The notes beneath the pieces were generated by a model. That model saw only the letters and a list, made by a program, of their open reading frames with translations. It had not been told where the DNA came from and searched no databases. Source: Polaromonas jejuensis NBRC 106434 (GTDB taxonomy: Bacteria > Pseudomonadota > Gammaproteobacteria > Burkholderiales > Burkholderiaceae_C). From it: DNA of 64,000 nt. Made by a program: the position numbers and the translations under genes. Position 1 is the stretch's first letter, and every line of letters begins with the position of its first letter. The stretch spans positions 124,001 through 188,000 of the forward strand of contig NZ_BCYO01000003.1 in NCBI RefSeq assembly GCF_001598235.1, in the 5' to 3' direction. Below, piece by piece: positions 42,029 through 50,857 of this stretch.

Positions 42029-42728
42029 GAAAAGCGGCCCCGCCAGCACCGAACTGATTGAGCTGGCCGAGGTGGCCGAGGCCTCAGGGGCGTCCGCCAC
42101 GGTGCCCGAATACTGGGCCGAGGCCTGCAAGCACCTGGTCAAAAAAGACCGGGTGATGAAGCGGCTGATTCCGCAGTTTGGCGACGCCCATCTGCAGGCG
42201 AACGGCGACGCCTTCAGCACGCTGGCGCGCAGCATTGTCGGTCAGCAGATTTCCGTCAAGGCGGCGCAAACCGTCTGGAACCGTTTCGTGCTGCTGCCGA
42301 AAAAAGTGACGCCGGGCAATGTGCTCAAGCTCAAGGTGGACGACATGCGCGCCGCCGGCCTGAGCGCCCGCAAGGTGGAGTACCTGGTCGATTTGTCGAT
42401 TCATTTTGATACCGGCGCGGTCCATGTGAAGAACTGGCAGGCGATGGATGACGAGGCCATCATTGCCGAGCTGGTGGCCATCCGCGGCATTGGCCGCTGG
42501 ACGGCCGAGATGTTCCTGATTTTTTACCTGAGGCGCCCCAACGTTCTGCCGCTGGACGATGTGGGCCTGATCAGCGGCATCAGCCAGAATTATTTTTCCG
42601 GCGAATCCGTCAGCCGCAGCGATGCGCGCGAGGTGGCCGCCGCCTGGGCGCCGTACTGCAGTGTGGCGACTTGGTATATTTGGCGCTCTTTGGACCCATT
42701 ACCGGTTCTGGGTACCGAGCAGATTTAA
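42015..42728 (+). CDS. alkA: AlkA-like DNA-3-methyladenine glycosylase II
   Basis: HhH-GPD base-excision glycosylase removing alkylated purines. 237 residues. Core motifs: [25 protein letters not shown], the helix-hairpin-helix [15 protein letters not shown], and the catalytic Asp at about 182 in [11 protein letters not shown]. The C-terminus ([25 protein letters not shown]) is typical. The only upstream start I find is ATG 42015, inside the palindromic repeat; the first residues MKKIVKSG are repeat-derived. A later start at the ATG before KRLIPQFGD would leave the fold intact but drop about 45 residues. It sits 25 bp before accA. Confidence 0.92.
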   Translation: MKKIVKSGPASTELIELAEVAEASGASATVPEYWAEACKHLVKKDRVMKRLIPQFGDAHLQANGDAFSTLARSIVGQQISVKAAQTVWNRFVLLPKKVTPGNVLKLKVDDMRAAGLSARKVEYLVDLSIHFDTGAVHVKNWQAMDDEAIIAELVAIRGIGRWTAEMFLIFYLRRPNVLPLDDVGLISGISQNYFSGESVSRSDAREVAAAWAPYCSVATWYIWRSLDPLPVLGTEQI

Positions 42729-42753
42729 GTTGAAGAAGCCTGAGGAGCAGCAC

Positions 42754-43734
42754 ATGGCCAAAAAAACCTTTCTCGATTTCGAGCAGCCGATTGCCGAGCT
42801 CGAAGGGAAAATTGAAGAGCTGCGTTACGTGCAGACGGAGTCAGCGGTCGATATTTCAGAGGAAATCGACCAGCTGGCCAAAAAGAGCCAGCAGCTCACC
42901 AAAGACATTTACAGCGACCTGAGCCCCTGGCAGATCACCAAGATCGCCCGCCATGCGGAGCGGCCCTACACGCTGGACTATGTCAATGAAATCTTCACCG
43001 ATTTCGTGGAGCTGCACGGCGACCGGCATTTTGCCGACGACCTGAGCATTGTGGGCGGCCTGGCCCGCTTCAACGGCATGGCCTGCATGGTGCTGGGCCA
43101 TCAGAAGGGGCGCGACACCAGGGAGCGCGGCCTGCGCAATTTCGGCATGAGCAAGCCCGAGGGCTACCGCAAGGCCTTGCGCCTCATGAAGACCGCCGAG
43201 AAGTTCAAGTTGCCGGTGTTCACCTTCGTGGACACCCCGGGGGCTTACCCCGGCATTGACGCCGAGGAGCGCAGCCAGTCGGAAGCCATAGGCCGCAATA
43301 TTTTCGAAATGGCGCAGCTCGAAGTGCCCATCATCACCACCATCATTGGTGAGGGGGGCTCTGGCGGTGCGTTGGCGATTTCGGTCGCCGACCAGGTGGT
43401 GATGCTGCAGTATTCGATTTACTCGGTCATCAGTCCCGAAGGCTGCGCCTCCATTCTCTGGAAAACCTCGGCCAAGGCAGAGGAAGCTGCCGATGCGCTG
43501 GGCATTACCGCCCACCGCCTCAAGGCCCTGGGCGTGATCGACAAGATCGTCAACGAACCGGTGGGTGGGGCGCACCGCGACCACAAGCAGATGGCGGCCT
43601 TTTTGAAGCGGGCATTGAACGACGCATTCCGCCAGGTCAGCGATCTGAAGGTCAAGGAATTGCTGGACCGTCGCTACGAACGCCTGCAAAGCTATGGCCG
43701 CTTCACCGACACCAAGGCCGACGCCGGCAAATAA
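42754..43734 (+). CDS. accA: Acetyl-CoA carboxylase carboxyltransferase, alpha subunit
   Basis: First committed step of fatty-acid synthesis, in complex with AccD. 326 residues from ATG 42754, preceded by GAGGAG at the right distance. Family motifs: [78 protein letters not shown], and the oxyanion-hole segment [38 protein letters not shown]. The C-terminus ends [20 protein letters not shown]...KAD as expected. Confidence 0.98.
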   Translation: MAKKTFLDFEQPIAELEGKIEELRYVQTESAVDISEEIDQLAKKSQQLTKDIYSDLSPWQITKIARHAERPYTLDYVNEIFTDFVELHGDRHFADDLSIVGGLARFNGMACMVLGHQKGRDTRERGLRNFGMSKPEGYRKALRLMKTAEKFKLPVFTFVDTPGAYPGIDAEERSQSEAIGRNIFEMAQLEVPIITTIIGEGGSGGALAISVADQVVMLQYSIYSVISPEGCASILWKTSAKAEEAADALGITAHRLKALGVIDKIVNEPVGGAHRDHKQMAAFLKRALNDAFRQVSDLKVKELLDRRYERLQSYGRFTDTKADAGK

Positions 43735-43767
43735 GGGCGCCCCGGCAAGCTGAAGGAAACAAGGGCC

Positions 43768-44574
43768 ATGGCCAGCTTGTCCGATCAGGAAGTCCGGCAT
43801 TACCGGGAACAGGGCTATGTCATTCCGCAGTTCCGGCTCGGTGATGCCTGGGTCCAGCGCATGCAGGACGCATTGAACACGCTGATCCGCAACAACCCGG
43901 GCGTTCGGCCCGAAAAACTGGTGAGCGCCCATATCGAAGGGCAGAACGACGAGGGCGTGCGCGGCAGCCGGGATTTTTTCGACCTGGCCATGAACCCCGA
44001 CATCGTCGACCTGGTGGCGCAGGTCATAGGCCCCGACGTCATCCTGTGGGGCTGCCACGTGTTCTGCAAGCCCGCCAGTGAGGGCTTTGAAACGCCCTGG
44101 CACCAGGACGGCCACTATTGGCCCATCCGCCCGCTGGCCAACTGCACGGTCTGGGTGGCGCTGGAGCCGAGCACGCGCGAAAACGGCTGCCTGCGCGTGA
44201 TCCCCGGCTCGCACGCCGCCCAAACGCTACATCCGCACCTGCACGAAGACCGCACCGACCTGACGCTGAACCAGCGCATGGCCGAAGGCAGCTTCGACGT
44301 GAACGACGCGGTGGACCTGGAGCTTGAGCCCGGCCAGATGTCCCTGCACGACATCTACATGATCCATGGCGCCGAGGCCAACACCTCCGGCATTGGGCGC
44401 ACCGGCGTGGCACTGCGCTACATGCCGGGCAGCTCGCTGTTCGACCGCAGCCTGCGCCCGTCCGACGGCAAGACCGGCGTGTCGGTCAGCTTTGCCACGC
44501 GGCCGCTGTGGCTGCTGCGGGGAGAAGACCGCACGGGGCGCAATGATTTCTCGGTGGGCCACCGTGGCTCGTAG
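43768..44574 (+). CDS. Phytanoyl-CoA dioxygenase (PhyH) family protein
   Basis: Predicted Fe(II)/2-oxoglutarate-dependent oxygenase of 268 residues. The His-x-Asp of the iron site is in TPWHQDGHYWPI and the distal His in MSLHDIYMIHGAEANTSGIGRTGVALRYMPGSS, where the Arg probably binds 2-oxoglutarate. Substrate unknown; the family hydroxylates lipids, amino acids and many natural products. It follows accA by 33 bp and overlaps the start of tilS by 32 bp. Confidence 0.88.
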   Translation: MASLSDQEVRHYREQGYVIPQFRLGDAWVQRMQDALNTLIRNNPGVRPEKLVSAHIEGQNDEGVRGSRDFFDLAMNPDIVDLVAQVIGPDVILWGCHVFCKPASEGFETPWHQDGHYWPIRPLANCTVWVALEPSTRENGCLRVIPGSHAAQTLHPHLHEDRTDLTLNQRMAEGSFDVNDAVDLELEPGQMSLHDIYMIHGAEANTSGIGRTGVALRYMPGSSLFDRSLRPSDGKTGVSVSFATRPLWLLRGEDRTGRNDFSVGHRGS

Positions 44575-45541
44575 CGGATCCGCACAAGGCTTGTCCGAAG
44601 CGCTGGCTTCCTTCTCCCCGGGTTTGCCCTTGGCCGTGGCCCTCAGCGGCGGCGCCGATTCAACGGCCTTGCTGGTGGCCTGTGCCGAGAAGTGGCCGGG
44701 CCAGGTCATGGCCATTCACATCCATCACGGCCTGCAGGCAGCGGCCGACGACTTCGAGCGGCACTGCATCGCTCTGTGTGCGCAGCTGAACGTGCCCTTG
44801 GCCGTGAAGCGCGTGGACGCCTGCCATGCCTCCGGTGAAAGCCCCGAGGACGCGGCCCGCAAGGCGCGCTATGCGGCTTTTGGGGCTGTTGTCCGGGAAG
44901 AATGGGCGCAGCATGCTATCAAAGACATAGCAATTGCCCAGCATGCCGATGACCAGGTGGAAACCATGCTGCTGGCGTTGTCGCGCGGCGCGGGGCTGCC
45001 GGGCCTGGCCGCCATGCCGGCGCGCTGGGAGCGGGGCGGCATCACCTACCACCGCCCGCTGCTGGCCGTGCCCGGGGCGCCGCTGCGGGCCTGGCTGGCC
45101 GAACGCCACGTGCCCTGGGTGGAAGACCCGACCAATACCGACGAGCAGTTCACCCGCAACCGCATCCGGGCGCGCCTGCTGCCCGCGCTGGCGGAATCCT
45201 TTCCGCAGTTTCGCGAGACCTTTGCGCGCAGTGCCAGGCACGCTGCCCAGGCCCAGGCGCTGCTGGTGGAAGTGGCCCAGCAGGATTTGGTGTTGGTCGG
45301 CATGCCGCCGGCCATCAAGGCCTTGCAGGCGCTGTCGCCGCCGCGCCAGGCCAATGTGCTGCGTCACTGGCTGCTGCAGTACGGGGCCAGGCCCAGTGCG
45401 GCCCAGCTCGAGCAGTTGCTGGCGCAGGTGGCGGCATGCACCACCCGCGGGCACAGGATTCACCTCAAGGTGGCCACCGGCCATGTGACGCGCACAGGAG
45501 CTGTGTTGCACTACACCGCAGCCGGCATCATGGCAAGCTGA
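44543..45541 (+). CDS. tilS: tRNA(Ile)-lysidine synthase
   Basis: Adds lysine to C34 of tRNA-Ile(CAU) so it reads AUA. 332 residues from ATG 44543, which overlaps the PhyH gene by 32 bp; GTG 44564 is the alternative. The PP-loop is LPLAVALSGGADSTALLVAC, followed by HHGLQAAADDFERHC and AQHADDQVETMLLALSRGAGLPGLAAM. NRIRARLLPAL is also present. The protein is shorter than E. coli TilS (432), with a reduced C-terminal domain. The segment HAIKDIAI before AQHADD is encoded by a palindromic-repeat core and looks like a small insertion. Confidence 0.93.
   Translation: MISRWATVARSGSAQGLSEALASFSPGLPLAVALSGGADSTALLVACAEKWPGQVMAIHIHHGLQAAADDFERHCIALCAQLNVPLAVKRVDACHASGESPEDAARKARYAAFGAVVREEWAQHAIKDIAIAQHADDQVETMLLALSRGAGLPGLAAMPARWERGGITYHRPLLAVPGAPLRAWLAERHVPWVEDPTNTDEQFTRNRIRARLLPALAESFPQFRETFARSARHAAQAQALLVEVAQQDLVLVGMPPAIKALQALSPPRQANVLRHWLLQYGARPSAAQLEQLLAQVAACTTRGHRIHLKVATGHVTRTGAVLHYTAAGIMAS
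44902..44931 (+). repeat. Short copy of the dispersed palindromic repeat in tilS
   Basis: GGGCGCAGCA arm and TGCTATCAAAGACATAGCA core, in frame in tilS, encoding AQHAIKDIA. Only the core and adjacent block are recognisable. Confidence 0.5.
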
Positions 45542-45555
45542 TTCGCCGGGCTGGG

Positions 45556-45561
45556 TATAAT
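45556..45561 (+). promoter_or_regulatory. Candidate -10 element for lysC
   Basis: Perfect TATAAT, about 120 bp before the lysC ATG and 15 bp after the tilS stop; the -35 region is weak. The leader contains GGGAAC...GTTCCC, a possible hairpin. No lysine riboswitch was recognised. Confidence 0.45.
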
Positions 45562-45678
45562 TAAAAACTTTGCTGGCGGGCGAAGGCCTGCTGCAAAAAA
45601 CGCGACAGGGAACGCTTTTGACAGCGGGTTCCCCCGCAGCAACAAAGTTCGCAACAAACACTTGATTGACATCCTGCA

Positions 45679-46947
45679 ATGGCTTTGATCGTTCATAAAT
45701 ACGGCGGTACATCGATGGGCTCGACCGAGCGCATCCGCAATGTGGCCAAACGCGTTGCCAAGTGGGCGCGGGCCGGTCACCAGATGGTCGTCGTTCCCAG
45801 CGCCATGAGTGGCGAAACCAACCGCCTGCTGGGCCTGGCCAAAGAGCTGGCACCCGCCAGGCACGGCGAGGCCTATGGCCGTGAACTCGACGCGCTGGCC
45901 GCCACCGGCGAGCAGGCCTCCAGTGCACTGCTGGCCATTGCGCTGCAGGCCGAAGGCATGGAGGCCGTGAGTTATGCCGGCTGGCAGGTCACCATCAAGA
46001 CCAACAATGCGTACACCAAGGCGCGCATCGAGTCGATTGACGACGAGCGGGTGCGCGCCGATCTCGACGCCGGCAAGGTCGTGATCATCACCGGCTTCCA
46101 GGGCGTGGACGAGGACGGCAACGTCACCACCCTGGGCCGTGGCGGCTCGGACACCTCGGCGGTGGCGATTGCCGCCGCGATGAAGGCCCACGAGTGCCTG
46201 ATCTACACCGATGTGGACGGCGTCTACACGACCGATCCGCGCGTCGTGCCCGAAGCGCGCCGCCTGCACACCGTGAGCTTTGAAGAGATGCTCGAAATGG
46301 CCTCGCTGGGCTCCAAGGTGCTGCAGATCCGCTCGGTTGAGTTTGCCGGCAAGTACAAGGTGCCGCTGCGCGTGCTGTCCAGCTTTACCGACTGGGATAT
46401 CGACATCAACGAAGAAGCCAAGTCAGGCACTTTGATCAGTTTTGAGGAAGACGAAAACATGGAAAAAGCCATCGTATCGGGCATCGCTTTCAGCCGCGAT
46501 GAAGCCAAGATTTCCGTACTCGGCGTGCCCGACACCCCGGGCATTGCCTACCAGATCCTGGGCGCCGTGGCCGATGCCAACATCGAAGTCGATGTGATCA
46601 TCCAGAACATCAGCAAGGACGGCAAGACCGACTTCAGCTTTACCCTGAGCCGCAACGACTACGCCAAGACCCTGGACCTGCTCAAGGCCAAGGTATTGCC
46701 TGCGCTGGGCGCCACGGAGGTCACGGGCGACGCGAAGATCTGCAAGGTCAGCATCGTCGGCATCGGCATGCGCAGCCATGTGGGCGTGGCCAGCAAGATG
46801 TTCCGTGTCCTGAGCGAAGAGGGCATTAATATCCAGATGATTTCCACCAGCGAAATCAAGACTTCCGTCGTGATTGACGAGAAATACATGGAACTGGCCG
46901 TGCGCGCTTTGCACAAGGCTTTTGATCTTGATCAGCCGCTTGCCTAA
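45679..46947 (+). CDS. lysC: Aspartate kinase
   Basis: First step of the aspartate pathway (lysine, threonine, methionine, diaminopimelate). 422 residues. N-terminal kinase domain: VHKYGGTSMGSTERIRNVA, TGEQASSALLAIAL, TTLGRGGSDTSAVAIAAAM, CLIYTDVDGVYTTDPRVVPEARRL and GSKVLQIRSVEFA. Two C-terminal ACT domains follow (about 265-420), with VSIVGIGMRSHVGVASKMFRVLSEEGINIQMISTSEIK, where lysine and threonine would feed back. The tRNA-Ser gene follows 33 bp downstream. Confidence 0.97.
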   Translation: MALIVHKYGGTSMGSTERIRNVAKRVAKWARAGHQMVVVPSAMSGETNRLLGLAKELAPARHGEAYGRELDALAATGEQASSALLAIALQAEGMEAVSYAGWQVTIKTNNAYTKARIESIDDERVRADLDAGKVVIITGFQGVDEDGNVTTLGRGGSDTSAVAIAAAMKAHECLIYTDVDGVYTTDPRVVPEARRLHTVSFEEMLEMASLGSKVLQIRSVEFAGKYKVPLRVLSSFTDWDIDINEEAKSGTLISFEEDENMEKAIVSGIAFSRDEAKISVLGVPDTPGIAYQILGAVADANIEVDVIIQNISKDGKTDFSFTLSRNDYAKTLDLLKAKVLPALGATEVTGDAKICKVSIVGIGMRSHVGVASKMFRVLSEEGINIQMISTSEIKTSVVIDEKYMELAVRALHKAFDLDQPLA

Positions 46948-46980
46948 ACAGCCCTAAAGTCGTGAGATAATCCCTGCATT

Positions 46981-47073
46981 GGAAACGTGACCGAGTGGCC
47001 GAAGGTGCTCCCCTGCTAAGGGAGTATGGGGTGTAGAGCCTCATCGAGGGTTCGAATCCCTCCGTTTCCGCCA
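46981..47073 (+). tRNA. tRNA-Ser (anticodon GCU)
   Basis: Acceptor GGAAACG (46981-46987) pairs with CGTTTCC (47063-47069), discriminator G and encoded CCA to 47073. The anticodon stem CTCCC/GGGAG encloses CTGCTAA, anticodon GCT. A long variable arm (TATGGGGTGTAGAGCCTCAT) marks a class II tRNA, and the T arm GAGGGTTCGAATCCCTC is canonical. A truncated integrase gene starts 162 bp downstream, so its 3' end is the likely attachment site. Confidence 0.97.
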
Positions 47074-47117
47074 AAGATTAATCTCGATTGATCTAATGCA
47101 GTCTCCAAACTGCCCTG

Positions 47118-47143
47118 AAAGCCCCGCTAGTCGGGGCTTTTTT
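47118..47143 (+). terminator. Intrinsic terminator after tRNA-Ser
   Basis: AAAGCCCCG-CTAG-TCGGGGCTTTTTT, 45 bp after the tRNA; a clean hairpin with a T-run on the plus strand. Confidence 0.9.
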
Positions 47144-47235
47144 GTGCCTATTCGTCTAACCCCGTCTTTTGACATCCAGGCAACTTTGGGGAACATATCA
47201 GCGAAATTCGCTGACCACCTTGGATATTCCCCCAA

Positions 47236-47469
47236 ATGCCTCTAACCGATACTGCTTGCAAGAACGCAAAATGCCCCGCTGACAAGGCTCGCGCGCGTCT
47301 GACCGATGCTGGTGGGCTGTACCTGGAGGTGGTGCCGACTGGTGGCAAGCACTGGCGCTGGAAGTACCGGTTTGATGGAAAGGAAAAGCGGCTGGCCCTG
47401 GGTTCTTATCCGCAGGTCGCCGCTAACTTCGATGACAAGTTCCATGATTCACTCTCCGCACCTGATTGA
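47236..47469 (+). pseudogene. Truncated P4-type tyrosine integrase (N-terminal arm-binding domain only)
   Basis: MPLTDTACKNAKCPADKARARLTDAGGLYLEVVPTGGKHWRWKYRFDGKEKRLALGSYPQV is the Arm-DNA-binding (DUF4102) domain of P4-like integrases, which are normally about 400 residues. Homology stops near 47418 and the frame runs on as unrelated ANFDDKFHDSLSAPD to a stop. The catalytic domain (R-H-R-Y) is absent from the window. Position and direction, just downstream of a tRNA 3' end, are what an integrated element would have. Confidence 0.88.
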
Positions 47470-47584
47470 AGGAGTACGGCCAGGCCGGCGCCCACATGAC
47501 CACGCCCCATGTCGGAGCGGCGATCGCCGCTGTCGGGCCCCTGTTGGTTGCACCCCCGGAAATCCTGTCGTACACCAAGCTCAT
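47423..47584 (-). CDS. Short unrecognised ORF (53 aa) after the fusion-enzyme gene
   Basis: MSLVYDRISGGATNRGPTAAIAAP... starts 26 bp after the stop of the ACP-ligase-acyltransferase gene on the same strand and ends at the break with the integrase remnant. No family recognised. It may be a real small protein or a remnant. Confidence 0.25.
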   Translation of the reverse strand: MSLVYDRISGGATNRGPTAAIAAPTWGVVMWAPAWPYSFNQVRRVNHGTCHRS

Positions 47585-47610
47585 GTGAGCGAGGCCTGTG
47601 GCCACTTGGG

Positions 47611-50439
47611 TCACGCAGGCAGGCGGCTTGGCTCGTCGGCATCCGGCTCGGCGCAGTGCTTCAGGATCTCCGCGCGCACGGCGTCGCGCAGCCGGATCGA
47701 CGCGGACCAGTCGCGGCCATCCGGTCGGACCGGGGTACTGACCAGCACGCTGATCGGCGCGCGGCGGGGGAACCACTGGCCGTCGCGCAGCACGCAGCGC
47801 GTGCCGCGGATCGTCACCGGCACCACAGGGACGCCGGCCTGCGCCGCCGTGAAGAACGCGCCCGCGTGGAACGGCAGCAAGCCTGGCACGCGCCTGAACG
47901 TTCCTTCCGGGAAAAACAGCATGGCTGCGCCGGCGCAAACGCTGTGCGTCGCGCGCGCCACGTCCTGCGCCCCTCGCTGCGCGTCGCCGCGGTCGACGAA
48001 CAGGGCGCCGAGACCCCGCAAGTAGACCCTTGGGATGAATTGTTCCTGCAATTCGAGCTTGGCAACAAAGCGGACATGGCGCGGCAGTGCGGCGACCAGC
48101 GTGATGCCATCCAGATAGCTCGTGTGGTTCGCCACCACCACACAGGTGGCCTCGCGCGGAAGATTCTCGAGTCCCTCGACCGAGAGCGGAAGCCCAGACA
48201 GGCGCAGGAACAGCCGGGCCGCATGGTGGCTCAGCGCCCAGCTCCAGGACGGCTTGGGCAGCACGGCGGTCAGCGCCCAGGTGAGGGGCGCGAGTAGCCA
48301 GAACAGCAGCCAGACATAGACCGCGTAGGCCAACCCCACAGCGACGCGCCCGGCACGCCGCAGCTGTGGCAGGATCGCTGCCCAAGCAAGCCGCGCGATC
48401 TGCCGCCACGGCGCCGGCTGCGTGGCCGAAGCGCCGCCGTTCTCGTACAACTCGCGGCTGGCCGCGCGGCGAATCTTGCCGCTGGAGGTCTTCAAGACCG
48501 TGTGCGGCGGCACCAGGACCACGTCGTCCGGCGGCGCGCCGAGCACGCCGACCGCAGCGCTGTTGATCTGGCGGCGCAACTGCGCCTGCGCCTCGGGGGC
48601 CAGGCCGCGGGTTTCCGCCATGACGACGACCCGTTCGGTGCGGGTCCTGGGGTCCGGGCTGCCGAACACGGCGACGCAGCCCTTGCGGATGGAGGGAATC
48701 GCGCCGACGGCCTCTTCGAGGTCATACGGGTAGACCTGACGGCCGCCCCGAATGATCACGTCCTTCGCCCGCCCGGTGATGTAGACCTCGCCTTGCGCCA
48801 TGTAGGCGTAGTCGCCCGAGTCCAGCCACTCGCCATCGAACAGGCGGCGCGTCTCCTTCGGGTTGCGGAAGTAGCCGCTGGTGGCGGACGGACCCTTGAA
48901 CAGCAGGCGTCCTTCCTGGCGCTCCGCCACCTCACGCCCCGTTGCGTCGACCAGGCGGACCTCATGGCCCGGCAGCGGCCGGCCGCACGCCACCACCAGC
49001 CGCACGTCAGACGCGCCGCTCGCCGCGGGCAGCGCGCGGCCCGAGTGCGAGAACGCCTGCCGATCGATGCGGTCGACCAGCAGCCCCCGCCCTGGCGGCG
49101 GGAAGGTCAGGCCAAGCGCTGTCTCCGCGAGTCCGTACACCGGCGCCAGCGCTTGCGGCCGCAGCCCGTAGCGGGCGAAGCGCTGCTGAAACTCCAGCAT
49201 GGTCGTCGCGCTGACCGGTTCGGCGCCGTTGAACGCAAAGCGCCAGCTGGACAGGTCGAGCCCGTCCAGCGCGGCCTCGTCCAGCTTGCGCAGGCACAGC
49301 TCGTAGCCGAAGTTCGGCCCGCCCGACAGTGTGCCGCGGTGCCGGTGCACGGCCCACAGCCAGCGCTCCGGTCGCGCGAGAAAGGTCAGCGGCGACATCA
49401 CGACCAGCGGATACGCGTAGTACAGGCTGCCCAGCCACGCCCCGATCAGCCCCATGTCGTGGTACAGCGGCAGCCACGAGACGAAGACGTCGTCGGAACT
49501 AACTTGCAGGGCCTGCCCCATGGCGCGCAGGTTGGCCAGCAGGTTGGCGTGCGTCAGGACCACCCCCTTGGGACTGCTGGTGCTGCCCGAGGTGTACTGC
49601 AGCAAGGCGATATCGTCTGCATGGGCTGTGACGCGTTCCCGGGCGACCGTGGACGAGGACAGTTCTTCCACCGTGCAGACCATGCGCAGCGATGGCACCT
49701 GGGACTTGAGCAGCGCCGCCAGCACCTTGGCTTGCGGCACGGTGATCAGCACCGTGGCCAGCGCATTGGTGAGGATGCCGATGTGACGCCGCAGGTGCTC
49801 CTCGATCTGCGCTGCCCGCGCTGGCGGGTAGATCGGGACCGGGATGCCGCCGGCCAGCAGAATGCCGGCGAAGCTGAGGAAGTACTCGCGGCCGGTCGGC
49901 AGCATCAGCGCCACCGGCTGACCCGGCTGAAAGCCGCGATCCAGCAGCCCGGCGGCGATGCCGGCGGCGCCCTGCTGCAAGTCGGCGTAGCTCAGGCGCG
50001 TCAGTGCGTCGCTATCGCCGTTGTCGATCACAATGTGCTCGCGCTGCGGATGAGCCCGCACGTGCCAATCGAGCGCCTCCTGCAGGGTCGCCGCCGCATG
50101 CGGCGCTGGCGAGACGCGTTCGGGCACCGCAAGCCGCCGTGCCTGCAGCACTTGCGCCTGAGGGGGGCCCCGTGCGGCGACCAGCGCGCGCAGCAGGTCC
50201 CGAGGCGCTTCGGCCGTGCTCAGGAGCTGCTCCGGCGGGCGCACGCCGAAAGCGTGCTCCAGGCGCATCAACAACTCCACGCGCGCCAGGCTGTCCAGGC
50301 CAAGGTCTTCCTCGAGCGCGCTGTCCAGCGTTACCGGGTCCATGTCCTTGCGGCCGGGGTGGAGTTCGGTCAAGACCTCCCGCACGATCCGCAGCACAGC
50401 CTCGTCCGAGACTGCGCGGGAAGGCGAGTCTACGTTCAT
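47611..50439 (-). CDS. Fusion protein: acyl carrier domain, fatty-acid adenylating ligase, PlsC-type acyltransferase
   Basis: 942 residues from ATG 50439 (MNVDSPSRAVSDEAVL). Domain order: an acyl-carrier domain (about 10-85) with the phosphopantetheine serine S50 in EEDLGLDSLARVELL; an adenylate-forming ligase of the FAAL type (about 105-650) with LLQYTSGSTSSPKGVVLTHANL, WLPLYHDMGLIG, YGLAETALGLTFP, DSGDYAYMAQGEVYITGRAKDVII and the lysine in KTSSGKIRR; a hydrophobic segment (about 690-720, VGLAYAVYVWLLFWLLAPLTWAL); and an acyltransferase with H772 in VVANHTSYLDG and FFPEGTFRR. This could activate a fatty acid, load it on its own carrier and pass it to a lysolipid, much as Aas does, but the order differs from Aas. 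Located just inside the presumed island. Confidence 0.88.
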   Translation of the reverse strand: MNVDSPSRAVSDEAVLRIVREVLTELHPGRKDMDPVTLDSALEEDLGLDSLARVELLMRLEHAFGVRPPEQLLSTAEAPRDLLRALVAARGPPQAQVLQARRLAVPERVSPAPHAAATLQEALDWHVRAHPQREHIVIDNGDSDALTRLSYADLQQGAAGIAAGLLDRGFQPGQPVALMLPTGREYFLSFAGILLAGGIPVPIYPPARAAQIEEHLRRHIGILTNALATVLITVPQAKVLAALLKSQVPSLRMVCTVEELSSSTVARERVTAHADDIALLQYTSGSTSSPKGVVLTHANLLANLRAMGQALQVSSDDVFVSWLPLYHDMGLIGAWLGSLYYAYPLVVMSPLTFLARPERWLWAVHRHRGTLSGGPNFGYELCLRKLDEAALDGLDLSSWRFAFNGAEPVSATTMLEFQQRFARYGLRPQALAPVYGLAETALGLTFPPPGRGLLVDRIDRQAFSHSGRALPAASGASDVRLVVACGRPLPGHEVRLVDATGREVAERQEGRLLFKGPSATSGYFRNPKETRRLFDGEWLDSGDYAYMAQGEVYITGRAKDVIIRGGRQVYPYDLEEAVGAIPSIRKGCVAVFGSPDPRTRTERVVVMAETRGLAPEAQAQLRRQINSAAVGVLGAPPDDVVLVPPHTVLKTSSGKIRRAASRELYENGGASATQPAPWRQIARLAWAAILPQLRRAGRVAVGLAYAVYVWLLFWLLAPLTWALTAVLPKPSWSWALSHHAARLFLRLSGLPLSVEGLENLPREATCVVVANHTSYLDGITLVAALPRHVRFVAKLELQEQFIPRVYLRGLGALFVDRGDAQRGAQDVARATHSVCAGAAMLFFPEGTFRRVPGLLPFHAGAFFTAAQAGVPVVPVTIRGTRCVLRDGQWFPRRAPISVLVSTPVRPDGRDWSASIRLRDAVRAEILKHCAEPDADEPSRLPA

Positions 50440-50845
50440 GGGGTGATTACCCTTGCTGCATGCGGGCCCTCGCGTTGAGGCGCCATCAAGGCTCTTTCCA
50501 TCCGCGAGACCATCCTTTACCGATCTCGACGGCCCCGGCAAGAAAGAACAGGATGACGGCTTCGAAGCAAGGTATGTCGCCGATCTGGCACGCGCATGAG
50601 TCAGCGCAGGCCCAGAACCGCGATCTTGGCCGGGTCAGTCCCATTCTAGGCCGGCAGCCCCCCGATACTGAAGAAAATAGGCATTCGGCCCTCGTGGTGA
50701 TTGTGTAACATGCTATTAAAAATATAGCAACTCTCTTGGCGCGGGTACTCGTCGTCGCCGCCCAGCACGCTCCCCAGCAAGCCGCCGCCGGCAAAACCGG
50801 GGAGCACCGGGGCCTCTTTACGCGAGCCGCCCCGCGCGGGCTTTC
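50440..50845. other. Region upstream of the fusion-enzyme gene, no convincing gene
   Basis: About 400 bp with only out-of-frame open reading. Contains repeat copy h at 50672-50729 and presumably the promoter of the fusion gene. Confidence 0.5.
50672..50729 (+). repeat. Dispersed palindromic repeat, copy h
   Basis: GAAAATAGGCATTCGGCCCTCGTGG arm and TGCTATTAAAAATATAGCA core (50711-50729). It is the rightmost copy found; none seen from 50.8 to 64 kb. Confidence 0.65.
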
Positions 50846-50857
50846 TTACGCCTGATC
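50826..50857 (+). repeat. Terminator-like direct repeat, left copy
   Basis: GCCGCCCCGCGCGGGCTTTC followed by TTACGCCTGAT. Nearly identical to 51097-51127; the two flank a small ORF. The hairpin GCCC/GGGC then a pyrimidine run resembles a plus-strand terminator. Confidence 0.55.
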
